Source: Roseovarius sp.
Lineage (GTDB): Bacteria > Pseudomonadota > Alphaproteobacteria > Rhodobacterales > Rhodobacteraceae
Assembly (NCBI RefSeq): GCF_030373445.1
Contig: NZ_JAUCYU010000002.1
Coordinates: 310,001-374,000 of the forward strand
Direction: 5' to 3'
DNA length: 64,000 nucleotides
The notes beneath the pieces are model-generated. The model made no database searches, had not been told where the DNA came from, and saw nothing but the letters and a program-made list of their open reading frames with translations. How positions within the stretch are numbered: position 1 is the stretch's first letter; every line of letters begins with the position of its first letter. The position numbers and the translations under genes are program-made. Positions 1 to 7,482 of the stretch are shown here, one piece after another.

Positions 1-771
1 GACCTGCGCACCACCGGCACCGGCAGCCCGACGGTCTATGACGGGCTGGTCTACCTCGTTTCGGGCGACGAAATCGGCTGGGCGCTCGACGCCAACAATG
101 GCCGCATCAAGTGGCAGATGAGCAGCACGGCCGACCGGAACAACGTCCTCGGCGCGCCCGCCCCGGCGATTTCCAGCAAGTATGCCGTCTTCGCCTTCGG
201 GTCGGGCCAGGTCCAGGGCGCCTTCCGCAAGGGCGGCCTGCGCCGCTGGGACGCCCAGGTCGCCGGGCGCCGCCTCGGCTTCGGCACCGGCAGCGTCACC
301 GACATCACCACCGACCCGGTGATCGAGGGCAACACCGTCTATGTCGGCAGCCACGCCGGGCGCACCGTCGCGCTCGACATCGGCAACGGCGAACGGCTCT
401 GGACGGCCCCCGACGGCCCGCTCAACCCCGTCTGGCCGGCGGGCGACTCGATCTTCATGGTCTCCGACCGCAACGAGCTTCTGCGCCTCTCGGCCCGCGA
501 CGGCAGCCGCCTCTGGGCCCGCAAGCTGCCCTTCTTTACCAATGCCAGGCCCCGCCGCCAGAACGAGATCTACGCCCATCATGGCCCGATCATCGCCGGT
601 GGCCGGCTGATCATCGCCTCCAATGACGGGCTGATGCGCTTCTTCAACCCGCAGAACGGCCAGTCGCTGGGCTCGGTCGAACTGCCGGGCGGTGCCACCA
701 CCGAACCGGTCGTCGCGGGCAGAACCCTCTACGTCGTCTCCACGCAGGGGCAATTGCTGGCTTTCCGTTGA
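1..771 (+). CDS. bamB: Outer membrane assembly lipoprotein BamB, 3' part
   Basis: The gene is cut by the left window edge; 256 C-terminal residues are visible and the start is missing. The protein is a run of PQQ-type beta-propeller blades: repeated pattern of small and hydrophobic strands followed by A/V-L-D-x-x-N/D-G-x-x-x-W, for example ALDANNGRIKW and ALDIGNGERLW. In this family the propeller is a periplasmic scaffold of the BAM complex that inserts beta-barrel proteins into the outer membrane. It lies 50 bases upstream of der in the same direction, the usual bamB-der order in proteobacteria, which supports BamB over a PQQ dehydrogenase. No quinoprotein catalytic residues are recognisable in this part. 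Confidence 0.85.
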   Translation, partial: DLRTTGTGSPTVYDGLVYLVSGDEIGWALDANNGRIKWQMSSTADRNNVLGAPAPAISSKYAVFAFGSGQVQGAFRKGGLRRWDAQVAGRRLGFGTGSVTDITTDPVIEGNTVYVGSHAGRTVALDIGNGERLWTAPDGPLNPVWPAGDSIFMVSDRNELLRLSARDGSRLWARKLPFFTNARPRRQNEIYAHHGPIIAGGRLIIASNDGLMRFFNPQNGQSLGSVELPGGATTEPVVAGRTLYVVSTQGQLLAFR

Positions 772-821
772 TCGCGGAATGCGTTAACAGGGCGGCTTGA
801 TCCGCTTTGGAGCCTGAGTAA

Positions 822-2273
822 ATGACGTTCTCCCTCGCCATCGTGGGCCGCCCCAACGTGGGCAAGTCCACGCTGTTCAACCGCTTCGTCGGCAAACGCC
901 TGGCGCTGGTCGACAACCAGCCCGGTGTCACCCGGGACTTGCGCGAGGGCGAGGGGCGGCTGGGCGACCTGCGCTTCACCGTGATCGACACCGCCGGGCT
1001 GGAAGAAGCCACCGATGCCTCGCTCGAGGGCCGGATGCGCAAGCTGACCGAGCGCGCGGTCGACATGGCCGATGTCTGCCTCTTCCTGATCGACGCCCGC
1101 ACCGGCGTGACGCCCACCGACGAACTCTTCGCCGACATCCTGCGCAAGCGCTGCGATCACGTGATCCTCGCCGCCAACAAGGCCGAAGGCTCCGCCGCCG
1201 ATGCCGGGGTGATCGAGGCCTATGCGCTGGGGCTGGGCGAGCCCGTCCGCCTCTCGGCCGAGCACGGCGAAGGCATGAACGACATCTACACGCACCTGAT
1301 GCCGCTCGCCGACGCATTCGCCAAGCGCGCCGCGGCCGAGGCGCCGGATACCGACATCGCCCTCGACGAGGCCGAAGCGGAAGAAGACGGCGTCCGCCGC
1401 CCCACCGCCGATCGCCCGCTGCAGGTCGCCGTCGTTGGTCGGCCGAACGCCGGGAAATCCACCCTGATCAACAAGATACTGGGCGAAGATCGCCTCCTCA
1501 CCGGCCCCGAGGCCGGCATCACCCGAGACGCCATTTCCCTCAAGCTCGATTGGGAAGGCCTCCCGGTCCGGATCTTCGACACCGCCGGCATGCGCAAGAA
1601 GGCCCGCGTTCAGGACAAGCTCGAAAAGCTCTCGGTCTCCGACGGCCTGCGCGCGGTCAAGTTCGCCGAGGTGGTCGTCGTCCTGCTCGACGCCGCCATC
1701 CCCTTCGAACAGCAGGACCTCCGCATCGCCGACCTTGCCGAGCGCGAGGGGCGCGCCGTGGTTGTCGCCGTCAACAAGTGGGATATCGAGACCGAGAAGC
1801 AGCAGAAGCTCCGCGACCTGCGCGAGGCCTTCGACCGCCTCCTGCCACAGCTCCGCGGCGCGCCGCTCGTCACCGTGTCCGCCAAGACGGGGCAGGGGCT
1901 CGACCGCCTCCGCGCCGCCGTCGAAAAGGCCCATGACGTCTGGAACCGCCGCGTCTCCACCGCGCGCCTCAACCGCTGGCTCACCGGCATGCTCGAGGCA
2001 CACCCGCCGCCCGCACCGGGCGGCCGCCGCATCAAGCTCCGCTACATGACCCAGGCGAAAACCCGGCCGCCCGGCTTCGTCGTCATGTGCTCGCTGCCGG
2101 AAAAACTCCCCGATAGCTACTCGCGCTACCTGATCAACGGGCTACGCGAGGATTTCGACATGCCCGGCACGCCCATCCGCCTGCACATGCGCTCCCAGGC
2201 CGACAAGAACCCCTACAAGGGCAAGAAGAAATCCACGCCCTCGCGCCTGCGGAAACACCTCAAGGACAAGTAG
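822..2273 (+). CDS. der: Ribosome biogenesis GTPase Der (EngA)
   Basis: Der is an essential tandem-GTPase for 50S subunit maturation. The 483-aa protein has two G domains: the first P-loop GRPNVGKST near residue 8 with DTAGLEE switch II, the second P-loop GRPNAGKST near residue 206 with DTAGMRKK and NKWD. The first domain reads NKAEG where NKxD is the usual G4 motif, so guanine specificity of domain 1 may rest on a variant residue. A KH-like C-terminal domain and a Lys/Arg-rich tail (NPYKGKKKS) complete the family architecture. The start follows GAGCCTGAGTAA at good distance. Probably cotranscribed with bamB. Confidence 0.97.
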   Translation: MTFSLAIVGRPNVGKSTLFNRFVGKRLALVDNQPGVTRDLREGEGRLGDLRFTVIDTAGLEEATDASLEGRMRKLTERAVDMADVCLFLIDARTGVTPTDELFADILRKRCDHVILAANKAEGSAADAGVIEAYALGLGEPVRLSAEHGEGMNDIYTHLMPLADAFAKRAAAEAPDTDIALDEAEAEEDGVRRPTADRPLQVAVVGRPNAGKSTLINKILGEDRLLTGPEAGITRDAISLKLDWEGLPVRIFDTAGMRKKARVQDKLEKLSVSDGLRAVKFAEVVVVLLDAAIPFEQQDLRIADLAEREGRAVVVAVNKWDIETEKQQKLRDLREAFDRLLPQLRGAPLVTVSAKTGQGLDRLRAAVEKAHDVWNRRVSTARLNRWLTGMLEAHPPPAPGGRRIKLRYMTQAKTRPPGFVVMCSLPEKLPDSYSRYLINGLREDFDMPGTPIRLHMRSQADKNPYKGKKKSTPSRLRKHLKDK

Positions 2274-2284
2274 CGCCGGGCGGC

Positions 2285-2983
2285 TCAGGCCGTCCGCCAG
2301 CTCATCACGCCCAGCCCGGCGATCCCGGCCACGGCCAGCCCCAGCACCGGCGCGTTCACCGGCGCCGCGTTGGCCACGGCCACGCCCAGCAGCGCCCAGA
2401 TCACCGCCAGCCCGTATTCCGGCGTGCCCGGCCGCATCGCCAGAACCGCCGCCGCCAGCACCAGCGCCAGCACCAGGGCCCCCAGCGCCGCCGCCTGCGC
2501 GCTCATCACGCCATACCCCGCCAGCACCAGCGCCAGCGCCACGCAGGACGCCGCCGTCAGCCACCCGGCATAAACCGCCACCGGCGCCTGCAGCCAAAGC
2601 CGGTCGCTCCGCCCCGCCTGCATCAGCGCCGCCAGCGCCGTGCCCAGCATCACCCAGATCATCACTGTCGCCGCCACCGGCGACACCTGCGCCACCGGAA
2701 GCCACGCCGCCCCCACCGCAAGGCTCGCGAAGAGCGGCCCCCGATGCGCCGCCCACCGCCCGTCATCGGCCCGCATCAACAGCCCGAACCCGGCCCCGGC
2801 GATCAACCACACATAGATCAGCAACCAGATCGAGAACGCCCACCCCGCGGGCTGCGCCGGCGGATCCTCCTGCGGCACCGGGAACTGGTCCGCCTCGAAC
2901 CCGTTGAACCCCGTCACCATCAACGGGGACACGGCAAAGGCCAGCGCGGCGGTCAGCACAAGTATGGCGAGCATCCGGGACAT
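2285..2983 (-). CDS. TspO/MBR-like (tryptophan-rich sensory) membrane protein
   Basis: A 232-aa integral membrane protein with about seven hydrophobic stretches and almost no soluble domain. The segment PAGWAFSIWLLIYVWL resembles the TspO/tryptophan-rich sensory family signature (P-x-W-x-F-x-x-W-x-x-L-Y), and Trp residues recur through the protein. TspO proteins bind porphyrins and similar ligands in the membrane; that function is inferred from family only. It converges on der (stop codons 11 bases apart) and diverges from the desaturase. The N-terminal 25 residues could be either a signal anchor or a first membrane helix; a second in-frame Met lies three codons downstream. Confidence 0.6.
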   Translation of the reverse strand: MSRMLAILVLTAALAFAVSPLMVTGFNGFEADQFPVPQEDPPAQPAGWAFSIWLLIYVWLIAGAGFGLLMRADDGRWAAHRGPLFASLAVGAAWLPVAQVSPVAATVMIWVMLGTALAALMQAGRSDRLWLQAPVAVYAGWLTAASCVALALVLAGYGVMSAQAAALGALVLALVLAAAVLAMRPGTPEYGLAVIWALLGVAVANAAPVNAPVLGLAVAGIAGLGVMSWRTA

Positions 2984-3141
2984 GGGCCAGAAACTGGGGC
3001 GATAACCCGCCGCTTCAACCGCGCGGCCCTATTTCCCGTTCCACGCCCCTTGCTAAGTTATTAATCTGTGCCAAATAACAGTTAAGTGATCAGTGTAACG
3101 AATTGCGATCCTGTAATTTTTGACGACCCGGGACAGAAAAG

Positions 3142-4131
3142 ATGACAGATATACGCGAGTACACACGCCAATACGCGGTCAAGAGCGACGCGATGGGCGC
3201 ACTGAGCTTTTTCGCCTCCCTCGCGGCCTACGGTACGGCCCTGGCACTGGCGGCCACCAATGCCTCGACCCTCTGGATCTCCGGCCCGATGGTGGTGATC
3301 CTCGCCTTCGCCTCCGTCCGCCTCTACGTGCTCCAGCACGATTGCGGCCACCATTCGCTGTTCGAGACCAAGTGGATGAACGACGCGGCGGGCTACGTGC
3401 TCTCGATCTTCTCCCTCACCCCGTTCCGCGTCATGCAATACAACCACAACCTGCATCATGCCTATCTTGGCAACCTCGAACACCGCGAGACGACCGAGGT
3501 CTACACCATGACCCTCCGGGAATGGGAAGAGGCCGGGTTTCTCACCCGCCTCTGGTACCGGCTCTACCGCAACCCGGCCATCATGCTGTCGCTGGGCGGG
3601 ATCTACACCTATTTCATCGCCTACCGCTGGCCCCGGAACACGCGCAAGGTCGGGGCAGGGGGCGTGATCGCCCACAACCTGATGCTCGCCGCCTACGTGG
3701 CACTCGTCTACCTCGCCTTCGGGCTTCCGGGCCTCGTCGTCCTCGGCCTCAGCGCCGTCATCGCGGGCGTGATCGGCGTCTTCCTCGTCTACCTCCAGCA
3801 TAATTTCGAGGACACCTACTGGGATCGCAAACCCGATCTCGATTTCCGCAAGGCCACGCTGGTGGGCTCCAGCTCGCTCGATCTCGGCCACTGGTGGGAT
3901 ATCGGCACCGGCAACATCGCCTATCACGACCTGCACCATTTCAACCCGTCGATCCCGTCCTTCATGCTCCGCAAGTGCCAGAACAACCTGCCGGACGAGC
4001 TGAAAAGCCACGACGTGATCCGCTGGCCCGAGGCCATCCGCTCCTTCCGGCTCAAGCTCTGGGACGAAGATGCCGAACGCCTCGTGCCCTTCCCGAAAGA
4101 GCCCGCCCACAGCATGGCCGCGGCGGGCTGA
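3142..4131 (+). CDS. Membrane fatty acid desaturase
   Basis: A 329-aa di-iron membrane desaturase. The three histidine boxes are visible: HDCGHH near residue 70, HNLHH near residue 105 and HDLHH near residue 260, separated by paired hydrophobic helices in the order expected for the acyl-lipid desaturase superfamily. The protein would introduce a double bond into membrane acyl chains, using an external electron donor that is not encoded nearby. The upstream 140 bases are noticeably AT-rich for this genome and may hold the promoter. Substrate position (omega versus delta) cannot be read from the sequence; beta-carotene or sphingolipid hydroxylase/desaturase relatives share the same boxes. Confidence 0.9.
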   Translation: MTDIREYTRQYAVKSDAMGALSFFASLAAYGTALALAATNASTLWISGPMVVILAFASVRLYVLQHDCGHHSLFETKWMNDAAGYVLSIFSLTPFRVMQYNHNLHHAYLGNLEHRETTEVYTMTLREWEEAGFLTRLWYRLYRNPAIMLSLGGIYTYFIAYRWPRNTRKVGAGGVIAHNLMLAAYVALVYLAFGLPGLVVLGLSAVIAGVIGVFLVYLQHNFEDTYWDRKPDLDFRKATLVGSSSLDLGHWWDIGTGNIAYHDLHHFNPSIPSFMLRKCQNNLPDELKSHDVIRWPEAIRSFRLKLWDEDAERLVPFPKEPAHSMAAAG

Positions 4132-4225
4132 CAGGCCTGCCGCCATCAGCCGAAATGCGCTCATGACGGCCGGCCCGCGCCCAAGATTTCCGTTGCGGAA
4201 TTAGGGCGTTATGGCAGATTCGCGG

Positions 4226-4265
4226 CGAAGGCGATTTTGCCTTCGATTCGGCGGCAGATGCCGCC
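4226..4265 (+). promoter_or_regulatory. Two tandem stem-loops in the leader of the EF-hand gene
   Basis: CGAAGGC-GATTTT-GCCTTCG (4226-4245) and GGCGGC-AGAT-GCCGCC (4250-4265) are perfect stems four bases apart. The second ends three bases before the ribosome binding site GGAGAG (4268-4273) of the EF-hand gene. They could affect transcript stability or translation; no known riboswitch class is recognised. Confidence 0.4.
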
Positions 4266-4282
4266 TTGGAGAGACCCCTGAA

Positions 4283-4519
4283 ATGATGACCCGTGCTCTG
4301 TGCCTTGCCGCCATCGTGGCGGTATCTGCGGTTCAGGCCCATGCCGAAACCGCGGTGGAAGACGCCGACGGCAACGGCTCCTACTCGATGGACGAGATGA
4401 CGGCCGCCTTCCCCGAGCTGACCGAAGACCAGTTCGTCGAGATCGACGCCGACGCCTCCGGCGAAGTGAGCGAGGAAGAGCTCGCCGCTGCCATGGAAGG
4501 CGGCGTGCTGGCCGAGTAA
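4283..4519 (+). CDS. Small exported EF-hand protein
   Basis: A 78-aa protein with a cleavable signal peptide (MMTRALCLAAIVAVSAVQAHA) followed by two short EF-hand-like loops: DADGNGSYSMDE and DADASGEVSEEE, each matching the Asp-x-Asp/Asn-x-Asp/Ser pattern with a terminal Glu. The mature protein is about 57 residues and acidic, so it is probably a periplasmic calcium-binding protein of unknown role. The start at 4283 is preferred because it follows GGAGAG and begins the signal peptide; an upstream Met would add a basic, unrelated leader. A terminator follows it, so it is probably monocistronic. Confidence 0.85.
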   Translation: MMTRALCLAAIVAVSAVQAHAETAVEDADGNGSYSMDEMTAAFPELTEDQFVEIDADASGEVSEEELAAAMEGGVLAE

Positions 4520-4557
4520 CCCCGGCCGCGAACCTATTTCTGACTGTCCCTTCTACT

Positions 4558-4591
4558 GCCCCGGTGGCCTCCCCAGCCTCCGGGGCTTTTT
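4558..4591 (+). terminator. Rho-independent terminator after the EF-hand gene
   Basis: Stem GCCCCGG (4558-4564) pairs with CCGGGGC (4580-4586) and is followed by a run of five T. Confidence 0.8.
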
Positions 4592-4636
4592 GATGGGCCG
4601 GGCAAAATGACAGGATTGGGCGCGGTCTGCCGGGCG

Positions 4637-5359
4637 CTAGGATCGCCCGTTGATCAATTCGGCACGAAACGACACCCGGCCCAGCTCCACGCCGATCAGG
4701 CGCCCGTCATCGACGGCCGCCGCCACGTCCTCGCGAAGATAACGTTTGTGGCCCAGTTCGATGATCGAAGGAAAATCAGTCGTGACCATCCCGAGCCGCT
4801 CGGGCAGGGGAATGTCGAGAACCGTCCGCGCCGTGAAGTAATCCTGGAACATCTTGGCGGAGGAGAACCGCAAACCCGGCTGCAAGACCTCCGGGTCCCC
4901 AGGGCCCTCCAGCGAAACCGCATCGACGCACTGAAACGAGGACGCGCCGAAGTCGATCCACGCTGCCGCCGTCTCCTCCCGGCAGGCCGGCCTCCCCAAC
5001 AGGATCTGCATTTCGTCAAACCCGACGGACAGATGCCCCGCAACTGCGCCACTCAAGGCCGTGTCCAGCCCGAACGACGCCCCCACATCGGTCGAGATCA
5101 ATAGCCCGCCCGGGAAACAACTTGCATTGGGCAGCAGGATATTGGGTCGGGGCACCCCCTTGCGAAGCGACATGCTGACCGACACAGGATCGCCCGGCCG
5201 CGGATGCAGCCCAAGCCGGTCTTCCAGGTCCAACACGGGCTGCGCCACCGGCGGCGGCCCGAACCGGTCTTCCAGCTCGAGAACCGACGAATGATCCAGT
5301 GGCCCAAACCCATCCCTCCCCAGATAGGCCAGGTCTTGCGTGATCAGCGAATACTCCAT
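4637..5359 (-). CDS. Hypothetical protein, 240 aa
   Basis: No family is recognised. The protein is soluble, without signal peptide or membrane segments. The N-terminal region holds a short internal duplication, VLELEDRFG near residue 26 and VLDLEDRLG near residue 42, separated by a Pro-rich linker; the rest is mixed alpha/beta with the segment PACREETAAAWIDF near residue 127. The general layout (single-domain, orphan, monocistronic, next to repeats) recalls immunity-like or DUF proteins of accessory regions, but nothing identifies it. It is flanked by the EF-hand gene terminator and by palindromic repeats. The codon composition resembles its neighbours. Confidence 0.6.
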   Translation of the reverse strand: MEYSLITQDLAYLGRDGFGPLDHSSVLELEDRFGPPPVAQPVLDLEDRLGLHPRPGDPVSVSMSLRKGVPRPNILLPNASCFPGGLLISTDVGASFGLDTALSGAVAGHLSVGFDEMQILLGRPACREETAAAWIDFGASSFQCVDAVSLEGPGDPEVLQPGLRFSSAKMFQDYFTARTVLDIPLPERLGMVTTDFPSIIELGHKRYLREDVAAAVDDGRLIGVELGRVSFRAELINGRS

Positions 5360-5411
5360 GACCGGAAGCCTACCCGCCGCCCGCCCTTGGGAAAAGTATC
5401 AGCCCCCGTAG

Positions 5412-5472
5412 GCCGGGCTTCAGCCCGGCACGCATAGACACCCAAACTTGGTAGTCCGGGCTTCAGCCCGGC
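5412..5472. repeat. Two direct copies of an 18-bp dispersed palindrome
   Basis: GCCGGGCTTCAGCCCGGC (5412-5429, preceded by CCCCGTAG) and a second copy TCCGGGCTTCAGCCCGGC (5455-5472) lie 43 bases apart between the hypothetical gene and serS. The same palindrome in reverse orientation recurs at 52686-52703 and 55963-55980 with its CTACGGGG flank, so this is a dispersed REP-like family. It could also act as a bidirectional hairpin here. Confidence 0.85.
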
Positions 5473-5491
5473 CCCACCGGCGTCCCAAATG

Positions 5492-6784
5492 TTACGCCAA
5501 CACCCCGTCCGCCCCCAACCGCGTCTTGCCGCGCAGGTACGGATGCAGCGCCTCCGGAAGGTCGACCGAGCCGTCTTCCCGCTGCCCGTTCTCCAGCACC
5601 GCGATCAGGCACCGCCCCACCGCCAGCCCCGAGCCGTTCAGCGTATGCAGGAACTGCGGCTTGCCGCCATCCGCCGGCTTGAATCGCGCGTTCATCCGCC
5701 GCGCCTGGAAATCCCCGCAGACCGAGCAGGACGAGATCTCCCGATACAGGTTCTGCCCCGGCAGCCACACCTCGATATCATGCGTCCGCCGCGCGCCGAA
5801 CCCCATGTCGCCCGTGCACAGCACGATCGTCCGGTAGGGCAGGCCCAGCCGTTCCAGAATCCCCTGCGCACAGCCCGTCATCCGGTCCAGCTCCTCGCGG
5901 CTCTTCTCCGGATGCGTCACGCTCACCATCTCGACCTTCTCGAACTGGTGCTGCCGCAGCATCCCGGCCGTGTCCTTGCCCGCGCTCCCGGCTTCCGAAC
6001 GGAAGCACTGCGTATGCGCCACGTAGCGCCGGGGCAGGGTGGCTTCCTCCACCGTCATTCCGTTGACGATATTGGTCAGCGTCACCTCCGCCGTCGGCAC
6101 CAGCCACCAGCCATTCGTCGTCCGGTAGCTGTCCTCGCCGAATTTCGGCAATTGTCCGGTGCCATACATCATCTCGTCGCGCACCAGCACCGGCGTCCAT
6201 GTCTCCGACAGGCCGTTCTCCTCGGTGTGCACGTCCAGCATGAACTGCGCCAGCGCCCGGTGGATGCGCGCCACGCCCCCCGACAGCACCACGAAGCGCG
6301 AGCCGGAAAGCTTCGCCGCGGTCTCGAAATCCATCCCCGGCTTCACGCCCTCGAGCTCGTAATGCTCCTTCGGCTGGAACTCGAACCCCTTCGGCTCGCC
6401 CCAGCGATGGATCTCGACATTTTCGGCCTCGTCGGCGCCATCGGGCACATCGTCCATCGGCAGGTTGGGCAGCGACATCAGCAGGTCGTTGAGCGCCCCG
6501 TCCAACTCCTTCGCCTCGGCCTGCATCGCCGCCACCTCGGCCTTCTTCTCGCCCACCAGCGCCCGCAGCCGCTCGAACTCGGCCTCGTCGCCCTTCGCCT
6601 TGGCGGCGCCGACCTCCTTGCTCGCCCGGTTCTGCTCCGCCTGCGCCGTCTCGGCCGCCTGGATCCTTGCCCTGCGTGCCTCATCGGCCTTCAGGATCTC
6701 CGACGACGCATCCGACACCCCCCGACGGGCCATGGCGGCGTCGAACTGGGCAGGATTTTCACGGATCGCGCGGATGTCGTGCAT
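5492..6784 (-). CDS. serS: Seryl-tRNA synthetase
   Basis: Class II aminoacyl-tRNA synthetase charging tRNA-Ser and tRNA-Sec. The 430-aa protein has the N-terminal antiparallel coiled-coil arm (about residues 30-100, rich in Glu/Lys/Ala) and the catalytic core with motif 2 [15 protein letters not shown] near residue 265 and motif 3 [16 protein letters not shown] near residue 385. The chosen start [11 protein letters not shown] is the canonical SerRS N-terminus; 30 further codons upstream are open but unrelated to the family. The gene is monocistronic, with a repeat-rich 376-base gap upstream. Confidence 0.97.
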   Translation of the reverse strand: MHDIRAIRENPAQFDAAMARRGVSDASSEILKADEARRARIQAAETAQAEQNRASKEVGAAKAKGDEAEFERLRALVGEKKAEVAAMQAEAKELDGALNDLLMSLPNLPMDDVPDGADEAENVEIHRWGEPKGFEFQPKEHYELEGVKPGMDFETAAKLSGSRFVVLSGGVARIHRALAQFMLDVHTEENGLSETWTPVLVRDEMMYGTGQLPKFGEDSYRTTNGWWLVPTAEVTLTNIVNGMTVEEATLPRRYVAHTQCFRSEAGSAGKDTAGMLRQHQFEKVEMVSVTHPEKSREELDRMTGCAQGILERLGLPYRTIVLCTGDMGFGARRTHDIEVWLPGQNLYREISSCSVCGDFQARRMNARFKPADGGKPQFLHTLNGSGLAVGRCLIAVLENGQREDGSVDLPEALHPYLRGKTRLGADGVLA

Positions 6785-6927
6785 CGGACTGGTTCCTTGG
6801 ATTGATTGAGTCGTGCGTCGGGTTATGCACCAGTTTGTCGCGGAGGTGTAGGGCGGGGTTTCGGCTCGCCCCACATCCTCCTGGCATTACCCGCCTCGGG
6901 CTTGATCCGGGGCCACTGACAACGGGG

Positions 6928-6955
6928 GAGGTCCCGGCTCGGAGGCCGGGACGGG
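6928..6955. repeat. Dispersed palindrome GTCCCGGCTCGG-type, copy 1
   Basis: GTCCCGGC-TCGGAG-GCCGGGAC lies within the gap upstream of serS and is repeated almost exactly, including the leading GAG and trailing GGG, at 63632-63660 (TCGGGG loop). The rest of 6785-7020 shows no gene. Confidence 0.75.
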
Positions 6956-7020
6956 TGGAGCCAGAACACCACCCGCCCCGGGCCCGACCCGGGGCCTCTC
7001 ACCCGCACCACCCCCCGACA

Positions 7021-7064
7021 CAAACACCGACAAAATACCGACGTTATACCGACGCGATACCGAC
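7021..7064 (-). repeat. 44-bp array of four 11-bp units, locus 1
   Basis: Read on the minus strand the array is GTCGGTATCGC, GTCGGTATAAC, GTCGGTATTTT, GTCGGTGTTTG, a strict 11-bp period. The same four-unit design, always ending in the GTCGGTGTTT variant, occurs at 15959-16002 and 34139-34182. It lies just upstream of the yajC promoter. Confidence 0.9.
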
Positions 7065-7078
7065 GTCCGTTTCCCGCC

Positions 7079-7107
7079 TTGCAAATACCTCCCCCCGGAC
7101 TTAGGTT
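7079..7107 (+). promoter_or_regulatory. Probable sigma70 promoter of yajC-secDF
   Basis: TTGCAA (7079-7084), a 17-base spacer and TAGGTT (7102-7107), ending 53 bases before the yajC start. The -10 box is only a partial match, so this is a pattern-based proposal. Confidence 0.5.
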
Positions 7108-7160
7108 CCGGCAAAATTTTACGCGGCCAAGGCCGCCTTCAACCGACAAGGAAAGCGCGC

Positions 7161-7442
7161 ATGGAAGCCCTTGGCCAGTTCGTCCCCCTCATCCTGATCT
7201 TCGCCATCATGTGGTTCCTGCTGATCCGTCCGCAGCAGAAAAAACTCAAGGAACACAAGGCGATGGTCGCCGCTCTTCGCCGTGGCGACCAGGTGGTCAC
7301 CCAGGGCGGCCTGATCGGCAAGGTCGCCAAGGTCAAGGACGAGGACGAGATCGAGGTGGAGATCGCCCAGGGCGTCAAGGTGCGGGTCGTCAAGTCGACC
7401 GTGGCCCAGGTTCTGTCGAAGACCGAACCGGCCGAGTCCTGA
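7161..7442 (+). CDS. yajC: Preprotein translocase subunit YajC
   Basis: A 93-aa single-pass inner membrane protein that joins SecDF in the Sec holotranslocon. The N-terminus carries one membrane helix (about residues 7-24, LILIFAIMWFLLI) followed by the family signature RPQQKKLKEHK and a small cytoplasmic domain with GGLIGKVAKVKD. It is 40 bases upstream of secDF in the same direction, the conserved yajC-secD-secF arrangement. The start codon follows AAGGAAAG at good distance. Confidence 0.96.
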   Translation: MEALGQFVPLILIFAIMWFLLIRPQQKKLKEHKAMVAALRRGDQVVTQGGLIGKVAKVKDEDEIEVEIAQGVKVRVVKSTVAQVLSKTEPAES

Positions 7443-7482
7443 GCCTTCGCTCCACCCTCTATCCTGTTGTAAAGGCTGAATA

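Noticed and set aside
7021-7064. A CRISPR array.
   Set aside because: Units are only 11 bp without unique spacers of 30 bp or more, and no cas gene is near.
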